Assembly: GCF_011065895.1 (NCBI RefSeq)
Contig: NZ_JAALCR010000014.1
Location: forward strand, 62,001 to 126,000
Direction: 5' to 3'
Length of the DNA: 64,000 nucleotides
Origin: Paludisphaera rhizosphaerae
GTDB taxonomy: Bacteria > Planctomycetota > Planctomycetia > Isosphaerales > Isosphaeraceae
Positions 16,540 through 24,897 of the stretch are shown piece after piece (position 1 is the first letter of the stretch; each line of letters opens with the position of its first letter). The notes beneath the pieces were generated by a model that was not told the DNA's origin, searched no databases, and saw nothing but the letters and a program-made list of their open reading frames with translations. A program made the position numbers and the translations under genes.

Positions 16540-18096
16540 TCACTGCGTCGAGGTCGATGGTGAGGGTGTCGAACCGGCCACGGCCGGAGCCAACTCGAAA
16601 ACGTGGACCTGGGCGACTCCCTTGCGGCGAGTCGGTGGGAACGAGACGACCGGCGACCGGCCGGCGACGTGGTCGCGCACGGCCTGGCAATACGGCCACT
16701 CGCCGATCAGGAAGGCGTCGTGGGCCACGACGTAACCCAACTTCGGGTCGCCGTACGCTGACGGGTAGTCGGGGAACGAGTAGCCGGGTCGGTCGCCGTA
16801 ATAGAGCGCCCAGCCCTTGAGATCGAAAACCCGGGAGTCGGGGGCGGCGTGCGCCGCCAGCCATTCCCCGGCCTCGCGGTAGCCGTTGTAATCGGCGTTC
16901 AACGGCTCCAGGGTTTGAGGCCCCCAACCGACCATCATCACCGCCGCGAAGGCTGCGGAGACGAGCCCCGGAATTCGTCCGCCGGCGTTTTGAGCGAATC
17001 GGCCCGCAAGCCGCTCGCCCAACGCCGAAACCCCCTGAGCCGCCGCGGCGATCAAGGGGAGTGCCAAAATCAACGCATGCCTGGGCGTGCAGTAGCCGCC
17101 GGTGGCGAAGAGTCGGACCAACGCCAGCATCCAGAGCCCGCCGTAGATCGCGACGAACAGTCTGCCTCGCGACTGGCCCGCGTCCCGCGCCGGTCCCCGG
17201 CGGAGGATTCCAAAGGCCGCCAGCGCCAGCAGCGGCGTGGTGACGGCCCCTTGCACGGCGCGGAACATTTCGCGCCAGGAGACGGCGAACGCCTTCAACG
17301 CGGTCTGATCGGGGTCGAGCGGACGGGCTCGTTCGACGGCCGTCGCCTCAGACTTCGGGGCGGTGCCCAGCAGCCGGGCGACCGCCGGCTTGGTGCCAAT
17401 CCCCCCCTTGATCGCGATGTATGGCCCGATGATCAGCGTCGGCCCAACAACCATCAGACCGGCCGCCCGGAGCCACACGGTTCGAGGCAGGCGCATCGAG
17501 GCCGCGAGAGGGGTCAGCATGAGCGTCCCCGCCAGCGCGACGGGGAGGAGCAAACCCTCGGGGCGAGTCAAATAGGCCAGTCCGGCGAGGGCGATCGTCG
17601 GCAGGAGCCAGCCTATGGAACCCTGGCGAAAGAAGCGGAGGGCCGACCAGACGCCCCAGGTCCAGAAGAGGAGGAAGGTTCCTTCCGAGAGCACGTCGGC
17701 CAGGACGTGACCTGTGGTTGGGACCAGGAACGTCAGCAGGCAGGCGAGCCAGGCGGATGTCGCCCCAAACAATTCCAGAGCCACCAGATACAGGGGCGTC
17801 ACGAGCGCTGCGCCGGCGATCATGGAGACCGTCTGGGCAGCCGTCTGCCACCCTTGCGGGCCGTCGTCCAGTCCCAGAACGCGATGAGCGGCGGCGACGG
17901 CGATCGGGTAGACGGGGTGGTCGACGGATCGGACGACCGAGGTCCGCCAGTCGCCGCGGTCGACGGCGCGGGCGGCGGCGACGTATCGGAGGCCGTCGGC
18001 GTACATGACCTCGGTGGTCGCAGCCAGTCGGCCGAGGAGCACGGCGGCGAAGGCCGTCAACAGGGCGATTCGGGTTGCGTGTCGTGCGGGCGTCAC
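16540..18096 (-). CDS. GT39-type membrane glycosyltransferase, paralogue B
   Basis: A 518-residue polytopic membrane protein with a GTG start. ADGLRYVAAARAVDRGDWR (Asp34) forms the first loop, HPVYPIAVAAAHR follows, and DVLSEGTFLLFWTWGVW and AYLTRPEGLLLP match the downstream neighbour. The tandem pair therefore arose by duplication and has since diverged. It probably transfers sugars from a lipid carrier on the outer face of the cytoplasmic membrane. It is the second gene of the minus-strand series that starts with the GT2 gene. Confidence 0.85.
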   Translation of the reverse strand: MTPARHATRIALLTAFAAVLLGRLAATTEVMYADGLRYVAAARAVDRGDWRTSVVRSVDHPVYPIAVAAAHRVLGLDDGPQGWQTAAQTVSMIAGAALVTPLYLVALELFGATSAWLACLLTFLVPTTGHVLADVLSEGTFLLFWTWGVWSALRFFRQGSIGWLLPTIALAGLAYLTRPEGLLLPVALAGTLMLTPLAASMRLPRTVWLRAAGLMVVGPTLIIGPYIAIKGGIGTKPAVARLLGTAPKSEATAVERARPLDPDQTALKAFAVSWREMFRAVQGAVTTPLLALAAFGILRRGPARDAGQSRGRLFVAIYGGLWMLALVRLFATGGYCTPRHALILALPLIAAAAQGVSALGERLAGRFAQNAGGRIPGLVSAAFAAVMMVGWGPQTLEPLNADYNGYREAGEWLAAHAAPDSRVFDLKGWALYYGDRPGYSFPDYPSAYGDPKLGYVVAHDAFLIGEWPYCQAVRDHVAGRSPVVSFPPTRRKGVAQVHVFELAPAVAGSTPSPSTSTQ

Positions 18097-18147
18097 GTCG
18101 GATCCGTCCTTTCGGCCATCCCTGCCGGGCGGATCCTCCGCCCGTCG

Positions 18148-19236
18148 TCAGCCGCCGGGGGGCCTGGACGCCCGCGCGGGGCGTCGCGACCTGTTAGGTC
18201 GGATGGGGCCGTCTCCTAGCCTCGTCGAAGCGACGGCGACGGCTCGTTCGGCCGTCTCGATCACCTCCCGACCGAGCGGACCCCCGCCGCGGCGAAGGCT
18301 GCGGACGATCCCGGCGACGGCCCGCCAGGCCCGTCGCTCGTCTTCCCGTCGCCTCAGAGCCGCCCAGGCCCCTCGGACGGCCGCCTCCAGTGCGACGATC
18401 CCCGTCAGGACGAGGAACTCGGGCCGCGAGGCGTGCTTGCGGAAGTAGAGCAGCTTGCTATGGCGGATGACGACGCGCATCTTGGGCGAAATCGGCCGAT
18501 CCTGCAAGGGCGTTCGATGGACCACGCGCACCGTCGGGTCGTACTCCACGCTCCATCCTCGGTCGCGAGCCACCCGGCAGAAGGCGACCTCCTCGTGGTA
18601 GAGAAAGAAGTCCTCGTCCATCCCGCCGAGTTCAGCCATCATCCGGCCGTCGATCAGCATGCAGGCGCCCGTGACCCAGTCAACGGGCCCCGGACGGAGC
18701 CGCCGCTCGGGGACGTACTTGCGACGCCGACGCTCGATGAACTGCTCGCGAAAGGTCCGGAGCAGGCCGGGGAAGACCCCCACGGAGCCCTGGGGCGTTC
18801 CGTCGGCGTTGTCGATGCCGAAACCCAGGACGCCGGTCTGATCGTCTGCGCGGGCCTCCAGGTCGTCGATCCGCGCAAGGATGCGGCCGAGCGTTCCGGG
18901 CTCCACGGCGACGTCCGGATTGAGCAGGAGGAGCCAGGGGGCTGGGATGGTCCGCCAACCTGCGTTGACACCAACGGCGAATCCGCCATTATCGGGCCGT
19001 TGCACGAGCCGAACGCCGGCGAGGCGGAGGGATTCCGCCCGGGGCGCAGGCGAGGGAGAGGCGTTGTCGACGACGACGATCCGGCACGCGCCCGAGAGGA
19101 ACTCGGGTTCGCGCACGAGACGTTCCACCAGTCCTAGAACGTCGGGCCAGCCGTCGTAATTGACGACGACGACCGTCAGGCGGGGCTGGGGATGTCGGGG
19201 GGATTGGTCCACTCGGGTCGACCTCGCCTGGTTCAC
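18148..19236 (-). CDS. family 2 glycosyltransferase (rhamnosyltransferase-like)
   Basis: A GT-A fold enzyme of the WbbL type. It shows TVVVVNYDGW, then VVDNASPSP, NGGFAVGVNAGW, LLLNPDV (the DxD equivalent) and the acceptor-side motif GGMDEDFFLYHEEVAFCRVARDRGW. The C-terminus is strongly basic (RPNRSRRPARASR). The start is uncertain: the frame stays open up to 19611, but the upstream part is not protein-like and runs antisense to the neighbouring sugar transferase. I use GTG 19236, which gives 362 residues and starts about 20 residues before the first strand. An ATG at 19440 is the other option. It is the first gene of a four-gene glycosyltransferase series. Confidence 0.85.
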   Translation of the reverse strand: MNQARSTRVDQSPRHPQPRLTVVVVNYDGWPDVLGLVERLVREPEFLSGACRIVVVDNASPSPAPRAESLRLAGVRLVQRPDNGGFAVGVNAGWRTIPAPWLLLLNPDVAVEPGTLGRILARIDDLEARADDQTGVLGFGIDNADGTPQGSVGVFPGLLRTFREQFIERRRRKYVPERRLRPGPVDWVTGACMLIDGRMMAELGGMDEDFFLYHEEVAFCRVARDRGWSVEYDPTVRVVHRTPLQDRPISPKMRVVIRHSKLLYFRKHASRPEFLVLTGIVALEAAVRGAWAALRRREDERRAWRAVAGIVRSLRRGGGPLGREVIETAERAVAVASTRLGDGPIRPNRSRRPARASRPPGG

Positions 19237-19438
19237 CGCTTCGCCCAGATTCGGCGGACTTTCGGTTTCACTGGACGTTTCCGTCGGCTGGACCGATGGA
19301 AGAGCTTGAAGCAAAGCCCGCCAAGGGCGGCGTTCGCCAAGGATGGTACGGGGAACGGTGGATGTCCGCAAAGGCCAATCGGGCGACCGAGCGGCCCGGC
19401 GGCTCCCGGAGTCCGAGCCGAGGGATCGGTGGCGCCTC

Positions 19439-20554
19439 ATGAATGATTCCCTGGAAATCGTGGGTCGCGAGCGGGTGGGAGAACTGGCCGGTCGATCGCG
19501 AAAGCGAATCGTGATCGTCGGCGCCCCTCGCGACGCCCGAAAGCTGCTGCGAGACCTGCACTCGCGCCCGGTGCCGATCGTCGGCTTCATCGACGCGGGA
19601 CACCATCGCACGACCGGTCCGCGATCCCGGGGCCGTCACCTGGCTGTCAACCCCCGGACCAGCCCGCTCCCGGTCCTGGGCGACATCGATCGGCTCGACG
19701 AGATCGTCGATCTCGCCGGCGCGACCCACGTTCTGGTGGCTCATTCCAAGCCCCGCAAGCATTTGCGGCGGCGGTTGGCTCGGATTTCGAGCGTCCGGGC
19801 GAGCGTCCACTGGATCGCCGTCGGCGACCACACTCCCGACCTCGCCGGGCTTGACCTGGACTCCTCGACTCCCTTCGAGCCCTCTGCCCTTGATCTGCGC
19901 GCGGCCTGGGCGGGCGTCCGCAAATGGGCGGGGACCGACGGCGCTCGGCTGGCCAAGCGCGCTTCCGACGTCATCGTCTCGCTGACGCTTCTGCTGCTTT
20001 TCGCCCCGTTGTTCCTGGTCGTCGCCGCGGCCATCCTGGTGACCTCCGGCCGGCCGATCTTCTACACGCAGGAGCGGATCGGGCAGGGGGGGCGGCTGTT
20101 CCGGATCATCAAGTTCCGGAGCATGAAAAGCAACGCCGAGGACGAGACCGGGCCGATCTGGGCCTCCGACCACGACGCCCGCTGCACCCGCATCGGCGAC
20201 TGGCTCCGCCATACGAACGTCGACGAGCTTCCCCAACTCTTCAACGTGTTGAAGGGTGACATGAGCCTCGTCGGCCCTCGTCCCGAGCGACCGATCTTCG
20301 TCGAGCAGTTTTCCGCCGGGATGCCCGACTACAACCTCCGCCACGCCGTTCCGTGTGGCATGACCGGCTGGGCGCAGGTCCACGGCTGGCGAGGGCGGAC
20401 CTCGTTGCGGAAGAGGATTCAGTACGACCTGGACTACATCAATCGCTGGTCGTTCTGGATCGACTTCCGCATCCTGTTCATGACCTTCCAGCACGTCGCT
20501 TGGGGAAAGATCTCGTGGAACATCTCGCGGACCCCGAAGCGGCCCCAGGCCTGA
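19439..20554 (+). CDS. polyprenyl-phosphate sugar-1-phosphate transferase
   Basis: A 371-residue initiating glycosyltransferase of the WbaP/bacterial sugar transferase family. It loads the first sugar phosphate on undecaprenyl phosphate to begin a polysaccharide repeat. The N-terminal half has a nucleotide-binding-like domain (KRIVIVGAPRDARKLLRDL). One membrane segment lies at about 180-200. The catalytic domain shows PIFYTQERIGQGGRLFRIIKFRSMK, TRIGDWLRHTNVDELPQLFNVLKGDMSLVGPRPE and MTGWAQVHGWRG. The five-helix N-terminal membrane domain of long WbaP proteins is absent. The ATG at 19439 is the likely start. The next gene overlaps its end by 40 bases. Confidence 0.9.
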   Translation: MNDSLEIVGRERVGELAGRSRKRIVIVGAPRDARKLLRDLHSRPVPIVGFIDAGHHRTTGPRSRGRHLAVNPRTSPLPVLGDIDRLDEIVDLAGATHVLVAHSKPRKHLRRRLARISSVRASVHWIAVGDHTPDLAGLDLDSSTPFEPSALDLRAAWAGVRKWAGTDGARLAKRASDVIVSLTLLLLFAPLFLVVAAAILVTSGRPIFYTQERIGQGGRLFRIIKFRSMKSNAEDETGPIWASDHDARCTRIGDWLRHTNVDELPQLFNVLKGDMSLVGPRPERPIFVEQFSAGMPDYNLRHAVPCGMTGWAQVHGWRGRTSLRKRIQYDLDYINRWSFWIDFRILFMTFQHVAWGKISWNISRTPKRPQA

Positions 20555-21600
20555 ATCCGACCTGCTCGATCGTCATTCCCACCTATCACGGCCGGCGGCT
20601 GCTGGAGCCCTGTCTGGCCGCGATCTTCCGGAACCTCCCAGGCGATCCCGCGCTGACCTGCGAGGTGGTCGTTTCCGACAACGGCCCCGACGATTGCACG
20701 AGCGAATGGCTCTCGCGAGCCTATCCCCAGGTTCGTGTGGTTCGGCTCGCTCCGGGTCAGGGGTTCTGCCGCGCCGCCAACGCTGGGATCGAGGCCGCAC
20801 ATGGCCGTTTCATCCAGGTCCTCAACGACGACACGGAGCCGTCGCCCGGCTGGATCGAGGCCGGACTGGAGCCGTTCGGCGACCCTTCCGTCGCTGCGGT
20901 GACACCTTTGGTTCTCGTTCGCTCGACGCCCGACCGCGTCGACTCCGCCGGCGACGACTACAGCCTCGCCGGCTGGCCCTCCAAGCGCGGCCACGGCCAG
21001 CCCGTATCGCGCTGGGAGTCGCGGCCCGTCGAGGAGGTCATGAGCGCCAGCGGATCGGCCTCGTTCTACCGGGCCGACGTCCTCCGGCGAGTGGGTGGGT
21101 TCGACGCCTCTCTGGTTTCGTACTACGAGGATGTGGATCTCGGCTTCAAGCTTCGCTGGGCGGGGTATCGCGTGGTCTTTACGCCTCGCTGCCGCATTCT
21201 GCACGACATCTCCGCCACGGCTGACCACCGCAATCCGAATCTCCAGCGCTTGATGGCTCGCAACGCCGAGCTGGTCTTCTGGTCGAACCTCCCGGCTCGC
21301 CGATTGGCCGGGGCTCTCCTGCCTCACCTCGCCCTGTTGACGGCTCAGGCCGCCTGGCGACTGGCCCGGCTGCGGTTCATCCCGTTCTTCCTGGGCAAGG
21401 TCGACGCCGTGCGCGAGGTCGGCTCGCTCCGAGCCCGTCGCCGCGCTCGCGCCGACCTGCGGCGGCGAGCGGTTCGCCCTCCTCACTTCCCGATGGGAGT
21501 GGGCTCGATCGAGAATGTCGTCAACCATCTGCGACGGCCGCGGGAGGCCTCGGCGGCTGGCGAGTTCAGTCGGCGAGAATCTCGGCAAGGTCGAGGATGA
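20515..21600 (+). CDS. family 2 glycosyltransferase
   Basis: A 361-residue GT2 protein with CSIVIPTYHGRRLLEPCL at the start, VVVSDNGPDDCT, NAGIEAAHGRFIQVLNDDTEP (DxD motif) and GGFDASLVSYYEDVDLGFKLRWAGYRVVF. A C-terminal basic, partly amphipathic tail may attach it to the membrane. The start is GTG 20515 with ggggaaag just upstream, which overlaps the sugar-transferase end by 40 bases; the two genes are therefore translationally coupled. It probably adds a later sugar to the lipid-linked intermediate. Its 3' end overlaps the convergent Uma2 gene by 35 bases. Confidence 0.9.
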   Translation: MEHLADPEAAPGLNPTCSIVIPTYHGRRLLEPCLAAIFRNLPGDPALTCEVVVSDNGPDDCTSEWLSRAYPQVRVVRLAPGQGFCRAANAGIEAAHGRFIQVLNDDTEPSPGWIEAGLEPFGDPSVAAVTPLVLVRSTPDRVDSAGDDYSLAGWPSKRGHGQPVSRWESRPVEEVMSASGSASFYRADVLRRVGGFDASLVSYYEDVDLGFKLRWAGYRVVFTPRCRILHDISATADHRNPNLQRLMARNAELVFWSNLPARRLAGALLPHLALLTAQAAWRLARLRFIPFFLGKVDAVREVGSLRARRRARADLRRRAVRPPHFPMGVGSIENVVNHLRRPREASAAGEFSRRESRQGRG

Positions 21601-22195
21601 AGTCGGGTAGGACGTCCTCTCCCGAGATCTTTTCGGGAGATGCGAGGATCTCGGCTTCGCGATCAGGTCGGTAGATTTCGACGGTCCGCGTCTCAGGATC
21701 GATCAGCCAGCCGAGCCGCACCCCCTGCGCGATGTATTCAGACATCTTGGCGCGGACGTCGTTGATCCCATCGCTCGGCGAGCGGACCTCGGCGACGAAG
21801 TCGGGGACGATGTGGGTAAACCTGCGGCGCTCGGCTCGGTCGACGGCGGCCCATCGATCGGATCGAATCCACGAGGCGTCCGGTGATCGAATCGAGCCGT
21901 CGGGCAAGGTGTAGCCGCTGGAGGAATCGAAGACCTTTCCCAACCGCTTGGCTTTGTTCCAGATGCCAAGCTGAATCGTCAACTCCGCGTTACGACCGCT
22001 GCCGTCGGGCGACGCCGGCGCCATCACGATCAAGCCTCCATCGGCTGTTAGTTCCAGCCTTGCGTCCTTGTTCGCGGCGCAGAGGTTGACGAAATCATCG
22101 GCGTCGACCGCCAGGTGCACATCCATGGGAACCCTCAGGACTCGTCGATCTTCCTGGGTCGTTGCACTCGTCTGTCCGATTGAGGCTGTCGCCAT
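21566..22195 (-). CDS. Uma2 family (DUF820) putative nuclease
   Basis: A 209-residue member of the Uma2/DUF820 family, common in cyanobacteria and planctomycetes. The fold is PD-(D/E)XK nuclease-like. The family pattern is visible: LELTADGGLIVMAPASPDGSGRNAEL, then GYTLPDGSIRSPDASWI, FVAEVRSPSD (the acidic metal-site segment) and a C-terminal WLIDPETRTVEIYRP. The biological role of the family is not established. It is a single gene, and its stop lies inside the end of the GT2 gene on the opposite strand. Confidence 0.9.
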   Translation of the reverse strand: MATASIGQTSATTQEDRRVLRVPMDVHLAVDADDFVNLCAANKDARLELTADGGLIVMAPASPDGSGRNAELTIQLGIWNKAKRLGKVFDSSSGYTLPDGSIRSPDASWIRSDRWAAVDRAERRRFTHIVPDFVAEVRSPSDGINDVRAKMSEYIAQGVRLGWLIDPETRTVEIYRPDREAEILASPEKISGEDVLPDFILDLAEILAD

Positions 22196-22229
22196 CCCCG
22201 AGGTCCTTCCACCTCGACGCCAAGAGGCT

Positions 22230-22277
22230 TTGACGCTCCCGCATCTACTATCTGGTCAATATCCACGGGAGGCGTCA
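22230..22277 (-). terminator. inverted repeat after desaturase gene
   Basis: Two arms, ttgacgctcccg (22230-22241) and cgggaggcgtcaa (22266-22278), pair with a single bulge and enclose 24 bases. The structure sits between the desaturase stop and the Uma2 start on the minus strand. It has no clear T-run, so it may be a weak terminator or an operator. Confidence 0.35.
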
Positions 22278-22302
22278 AGCCGTTGATCCACCTCTGGAGG
22301 GC

Positions 22303-23592
22303 TCACGCGCCAGGATGACCGGCCATCAGCGGCGGGTGGTTCTTGGTCATCTCGTCGAGGATGGTCGGGTGTTGGTGGTCGCCTCGGAAAGTGCCGTGAC
22401 ATTCGACGACCAGGCGGTTGTACGCCTCGTGCCGCTCTTTCAGCAGATCGTGCAACTCGGCGAGCCGATAGTGCGGTACGGTGGGGAAGAGGTGGTGGGG
22501 GATATGCATGTCCTGGCCGTAGATGAACACGGCCCACCTCGTAAACGGATCGACGAAGAAGACCCGTGAGTTCGTCAGCCGTCCGGAATCGGCGTTCGAG
22601 TGCTGGTAAACGTCGCGCAGGAGCATGAAGAACGGGAACGACGAGGCGAGCGGCACAAGCCAGAGCAGGAAAACGTAGACCGGGGAGCGGCCGTCGCTCG
22701 CCCAGCGGAGCGAGGCAAGCGTCGCCAGGACGATCGTGAAGAACCAAAGCCGCGCGGAGCCCGCGAACCGCGTGGAATAGGCCTGGCGGAACGGCGATTG
22801 GAAGACGAACCGATCGGGAAGCGTGTAGGCGACGACCGTCCCAAGGGTGCCGGCGATCAAGGCCGATGGGAAGATCCAGGTGGGGTGATCCGTCCGCGTG
22901 AGGTACAGGAAGACGGCGTTGATCCCCAGGATATAAGCCAGCCCCAGACAGGTGGACAGTCTCGGCAGGTAGATGTCGAACCCTTTCCCTCGCGCCGTGC
23001 CGTTGTAGATGCTGCGGCCTTTGCCGAACGTGTTCACGGTCACATACGCCAGTTGGTACTCGAGGAACCGGATTGGCGCGACGAACATGCAGAAATAGAC
23101 CAGCGCGATGAACTGCTTCCGCGTCATCGGGAACTCGAACGCCCGCTTCCCGCGGCCCAGATTGAGCAGGTCGGGATCTTTCTCTGGGTCGTTCGTATGC
23201 TGGTGGTGGGCCATGTGGAAGACGCGGTAGAAGTGCACCGACGTCAGGATCGGGAACATGCAGAAGAGGTCTGGGATCAGGTCGTTGAGGAATCGGTTCT
23301 TCACGAACGTATAGTGCGACGACTCATGCCCGAGCCCCGCCAGCCGGTGCTGCAATGCGCCGATCAGCACGATCGCCGCCGCAAAGACCGGCAAGTTCCA
23401 CCACCAGGACAGGCCCCAGCCCGCTCGAGATTCGGCGAACACCACCGCTGTCGCGATGATCACCGCCAGGCAGACGTACTCACGAGCCAGGTAGAGCAGG
23501 TTCGTGACGTGGTCAGGACTCCGCAACTGCATGATCCGTCGTTGTAGGACAGCATCGTCGAACGACGGCCGCGCAGACTCTGAGACGCTCAT
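22303..23592 (-). CDS. membrane fatty acid desaturase
   Basis: A 429-residue di-iron membrane desaturase/hydroxylase. The three histidine boxes are present: HESSH (89-93), HMAHHQH (126-132) and HIPHH near residue 370. Hydrophobic pairs around 40-80 and in the middle fit four membrane helices. It would introduce a double bond into acyl chains or oxidise a lipid or carotenoid-like substrate; the family does not define which. I chose ATG 23592, with GGAGGT 8 bases upstream, over the ATG seven codons earlier. The upstream region is AT-rich. Confidence 0.9.
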   Translation of the reverse strand: MSVSESARPSFDDAVLQRRIMQLRSPDHVTNLLYLAREYVCLAVIIATAVVFAESRAGWGLSWWWNLPVFAAAIVLIGALQHRLAGLGHESSHYTFVKNRFLNDLIPDLFCMFPILTSVHFYRVFHMAHHQHTNDPEKDPDLLNLGRGKRAFEFPMTRKQFIALVYFCMFVAPIRFLEYQLAYVTVNTFGKGRSIYNGTARGKGFDIYLPRLSTCLGLAYILGINAVFLYLTRTDHPTWIFPSALIAGTLGTVVAYTLPDRFVFQSPFRQAYSTRFAGSARLWFFTIVLATLASLRWASDGRSPVYVFLLWLVPLASSFPFFMLLRDVYQHSNADSGRLTNSRVFFVDPFTRWAVFIYGQDMHIPHHLFPTVPHYRLAELHDLLKERHEAYNRLVVECHGTFRGDHQHPTILDEMTKNHPPLMAGHPGA

Positions 23593-24343
23593 TCTCGCCA
23601 ACCTCCAGGCCACTGGGCCAAGCCTCGGCGCTGAATACCCGCCCAGCCACTGGGATCTACTCCTTTGGATCGGGATTCTGGTTTTGCTATATCATATATT
23701 TTGCCGAGTTCGCCCAATTTCCGTAAAGGCGACTCTTTCCGCAAAACCTGCCGAGGTCGCCGTCCGTGGCCCTCACCGCGATTCGGACGGTCCGAGAATG
23801 GTAGATCCGATCGCCCCGTCGTCCACCCGTCGAGATTTCAAAAACGAAACGCGGGGAGTTCAGGGCGTCTGGGAATCTTCTCGCCAAATACTTTCGGCGC
23901 TCCTATCGGCCTCACGCGAATCTGTGAAATGAAGAGACAGTGAGCCCGGAACGTGCGTTTCATACAAGTTCTATAGAAATGGTGTAATTAGCCTTGCTCA
24001 GAAGTCGATAAGCAGATAGGCTTGGATCGTCGCGAGTCGGCGGCGGCGTCGAAACCTCTTCCGTTCGAGCCTAGCCGACCTACACAGGAGTTTCGCTCAT
24101 GCCGACGCGGTCGAGTCGATGCTGTTGTTGACGCCCAACACGAGAAGGCGTCCGGACTGAGCCTCCGCCCCCCAGGCGTTGAAGGCCGCCGTCGACGTGA
24201 AAGTCCGAGGCCAATCGGCTTTCGCGGAAAATCACCGAACACAAAGCATCCGAGACCGCCGCCGTTTCGAGGCCGCAAGTGCGCGACCTGCAGGCCCCGG
24301 TCTCTTCCGCCCACCGAATACCAAGGCAGAATCGAGACGAGTC
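23593..24343. other. intergenic region, AT-rich in part
   Basis: About 750 bases lie between the start of the desaturase (minus strand) and the start of the hypothetical gene (plus strand). It must hold both promoters. The segment 23685-23705 (ttttgctatatcatatattt) is notably AT-rich, and on the minus strand it contains tatgat, a plausible -10 for the desaturase, but no well-spaced -35 is evident. I see no RNA gene or repeat. Confidence 0.45.
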
Positions 24344-24685
24344 ATGAGCAAGAGATTTTTGTCAGTCGGCGATATCCTGATCAATCCAGAGCTGCTAGCG
24401 TACGCCGTCGTCGAGAGCGACGGCGCGGACGGACCTCAACTCCGATTGGGCTTCTCGGCCCAGGCGGGGGGCCGCAGCGACCTCGTCGTCGCGGGGGAGG
24501 CCGCTTCGGAGATCCTCCGTTGGCTGCGGCTCAATTCGGATTTCCTGAGCAAGCAGGGCACCTTCGCCCCGAACGGGTCGAACCGCCACGCTCACCGTGA
24601 ATTCCAGCGAGCCGTGCCGACGGGCTCGCTCCACGAACTCCCGCCGGCCCTGGGTCGCTCACCGGAGCTGGTCGGCCGGCATTGA
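24344..24685 (+). CDS. hypothetical protein
   Basis: A 113-residue soluble protein, MSKRFLSVGDILINPELLAYAVVESDGADGP..., with alternating strands in the first half, a short helix (EAASEILRWLRL) and a Pro/His-rich tail. No signal peptide or membrane segment is present. I do not recognise a family. The start fits a short gene with an upstream purine-rich stretch (gagacgag). It ends before a set of three hairpins that separates it from the convergent GH43 gene. Confidence 0.6.
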   Translation: MSKRFLSVGDILINPELLAYAVVESDGADGPQLRLGFSAQAGGRSDLVVAGEAASEILRWLRLNSDFLSKQGTFAPNGSNRHAHREFQRAVPTGSLHELPPALGRSPELVGRH

Positions 24686-24733
24686 GGACGCGAACTCGTC
24701 GGTCCTGACTGAGTCCATCCCTTCGATTCGAGG

Positions 24734-24889
24734 CTTCCCCTTCGCACAGGGGGAAGGGCGATAACACGACCTCGCCCCGCCTCAAACACGCCGGAGTCCT
24801 CCTTTAGCAAGGGGGGAGGACTTCGGATCACTTCCCAGCATCCCACCTCTGAGGGCGGACCTTCTCAAGCAAGGGGAGAAGGTCCGCCC
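24734..24889. repeat. three successive hairpin repeats between convergent genes
   Basis: Hairpin 1: cttcccc (24734-24740) with ggggaag (24750-24756). Hairpin 2: a 12-bp arm with one G-T pair (24791-24802 with 24815-24826). Hairpin 3: a perfect 14-bp arm (gggcggaccttctc at 24853-24866, gagaaggtccgccc at 24876-24889). Hairpins 2 and 3 share agcaagggg at the loop, and all three have a pyrimidine-rich left arm. They look like copies of one small dispersed element and may stop transcription from both sides. Confidence 0.7.
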
Positions 24890-24897
24890 ATCTCTTT

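Noticed and set aside
19237-19611. N-terminal extension of the GT2 gene on the minus strand
   Set aside because: The extra residues are Arg/Ser-rich without predicted structure and overlap the sugar-transferase gene on the opposite strand; the family begins about 20 residues after GTG 19236.
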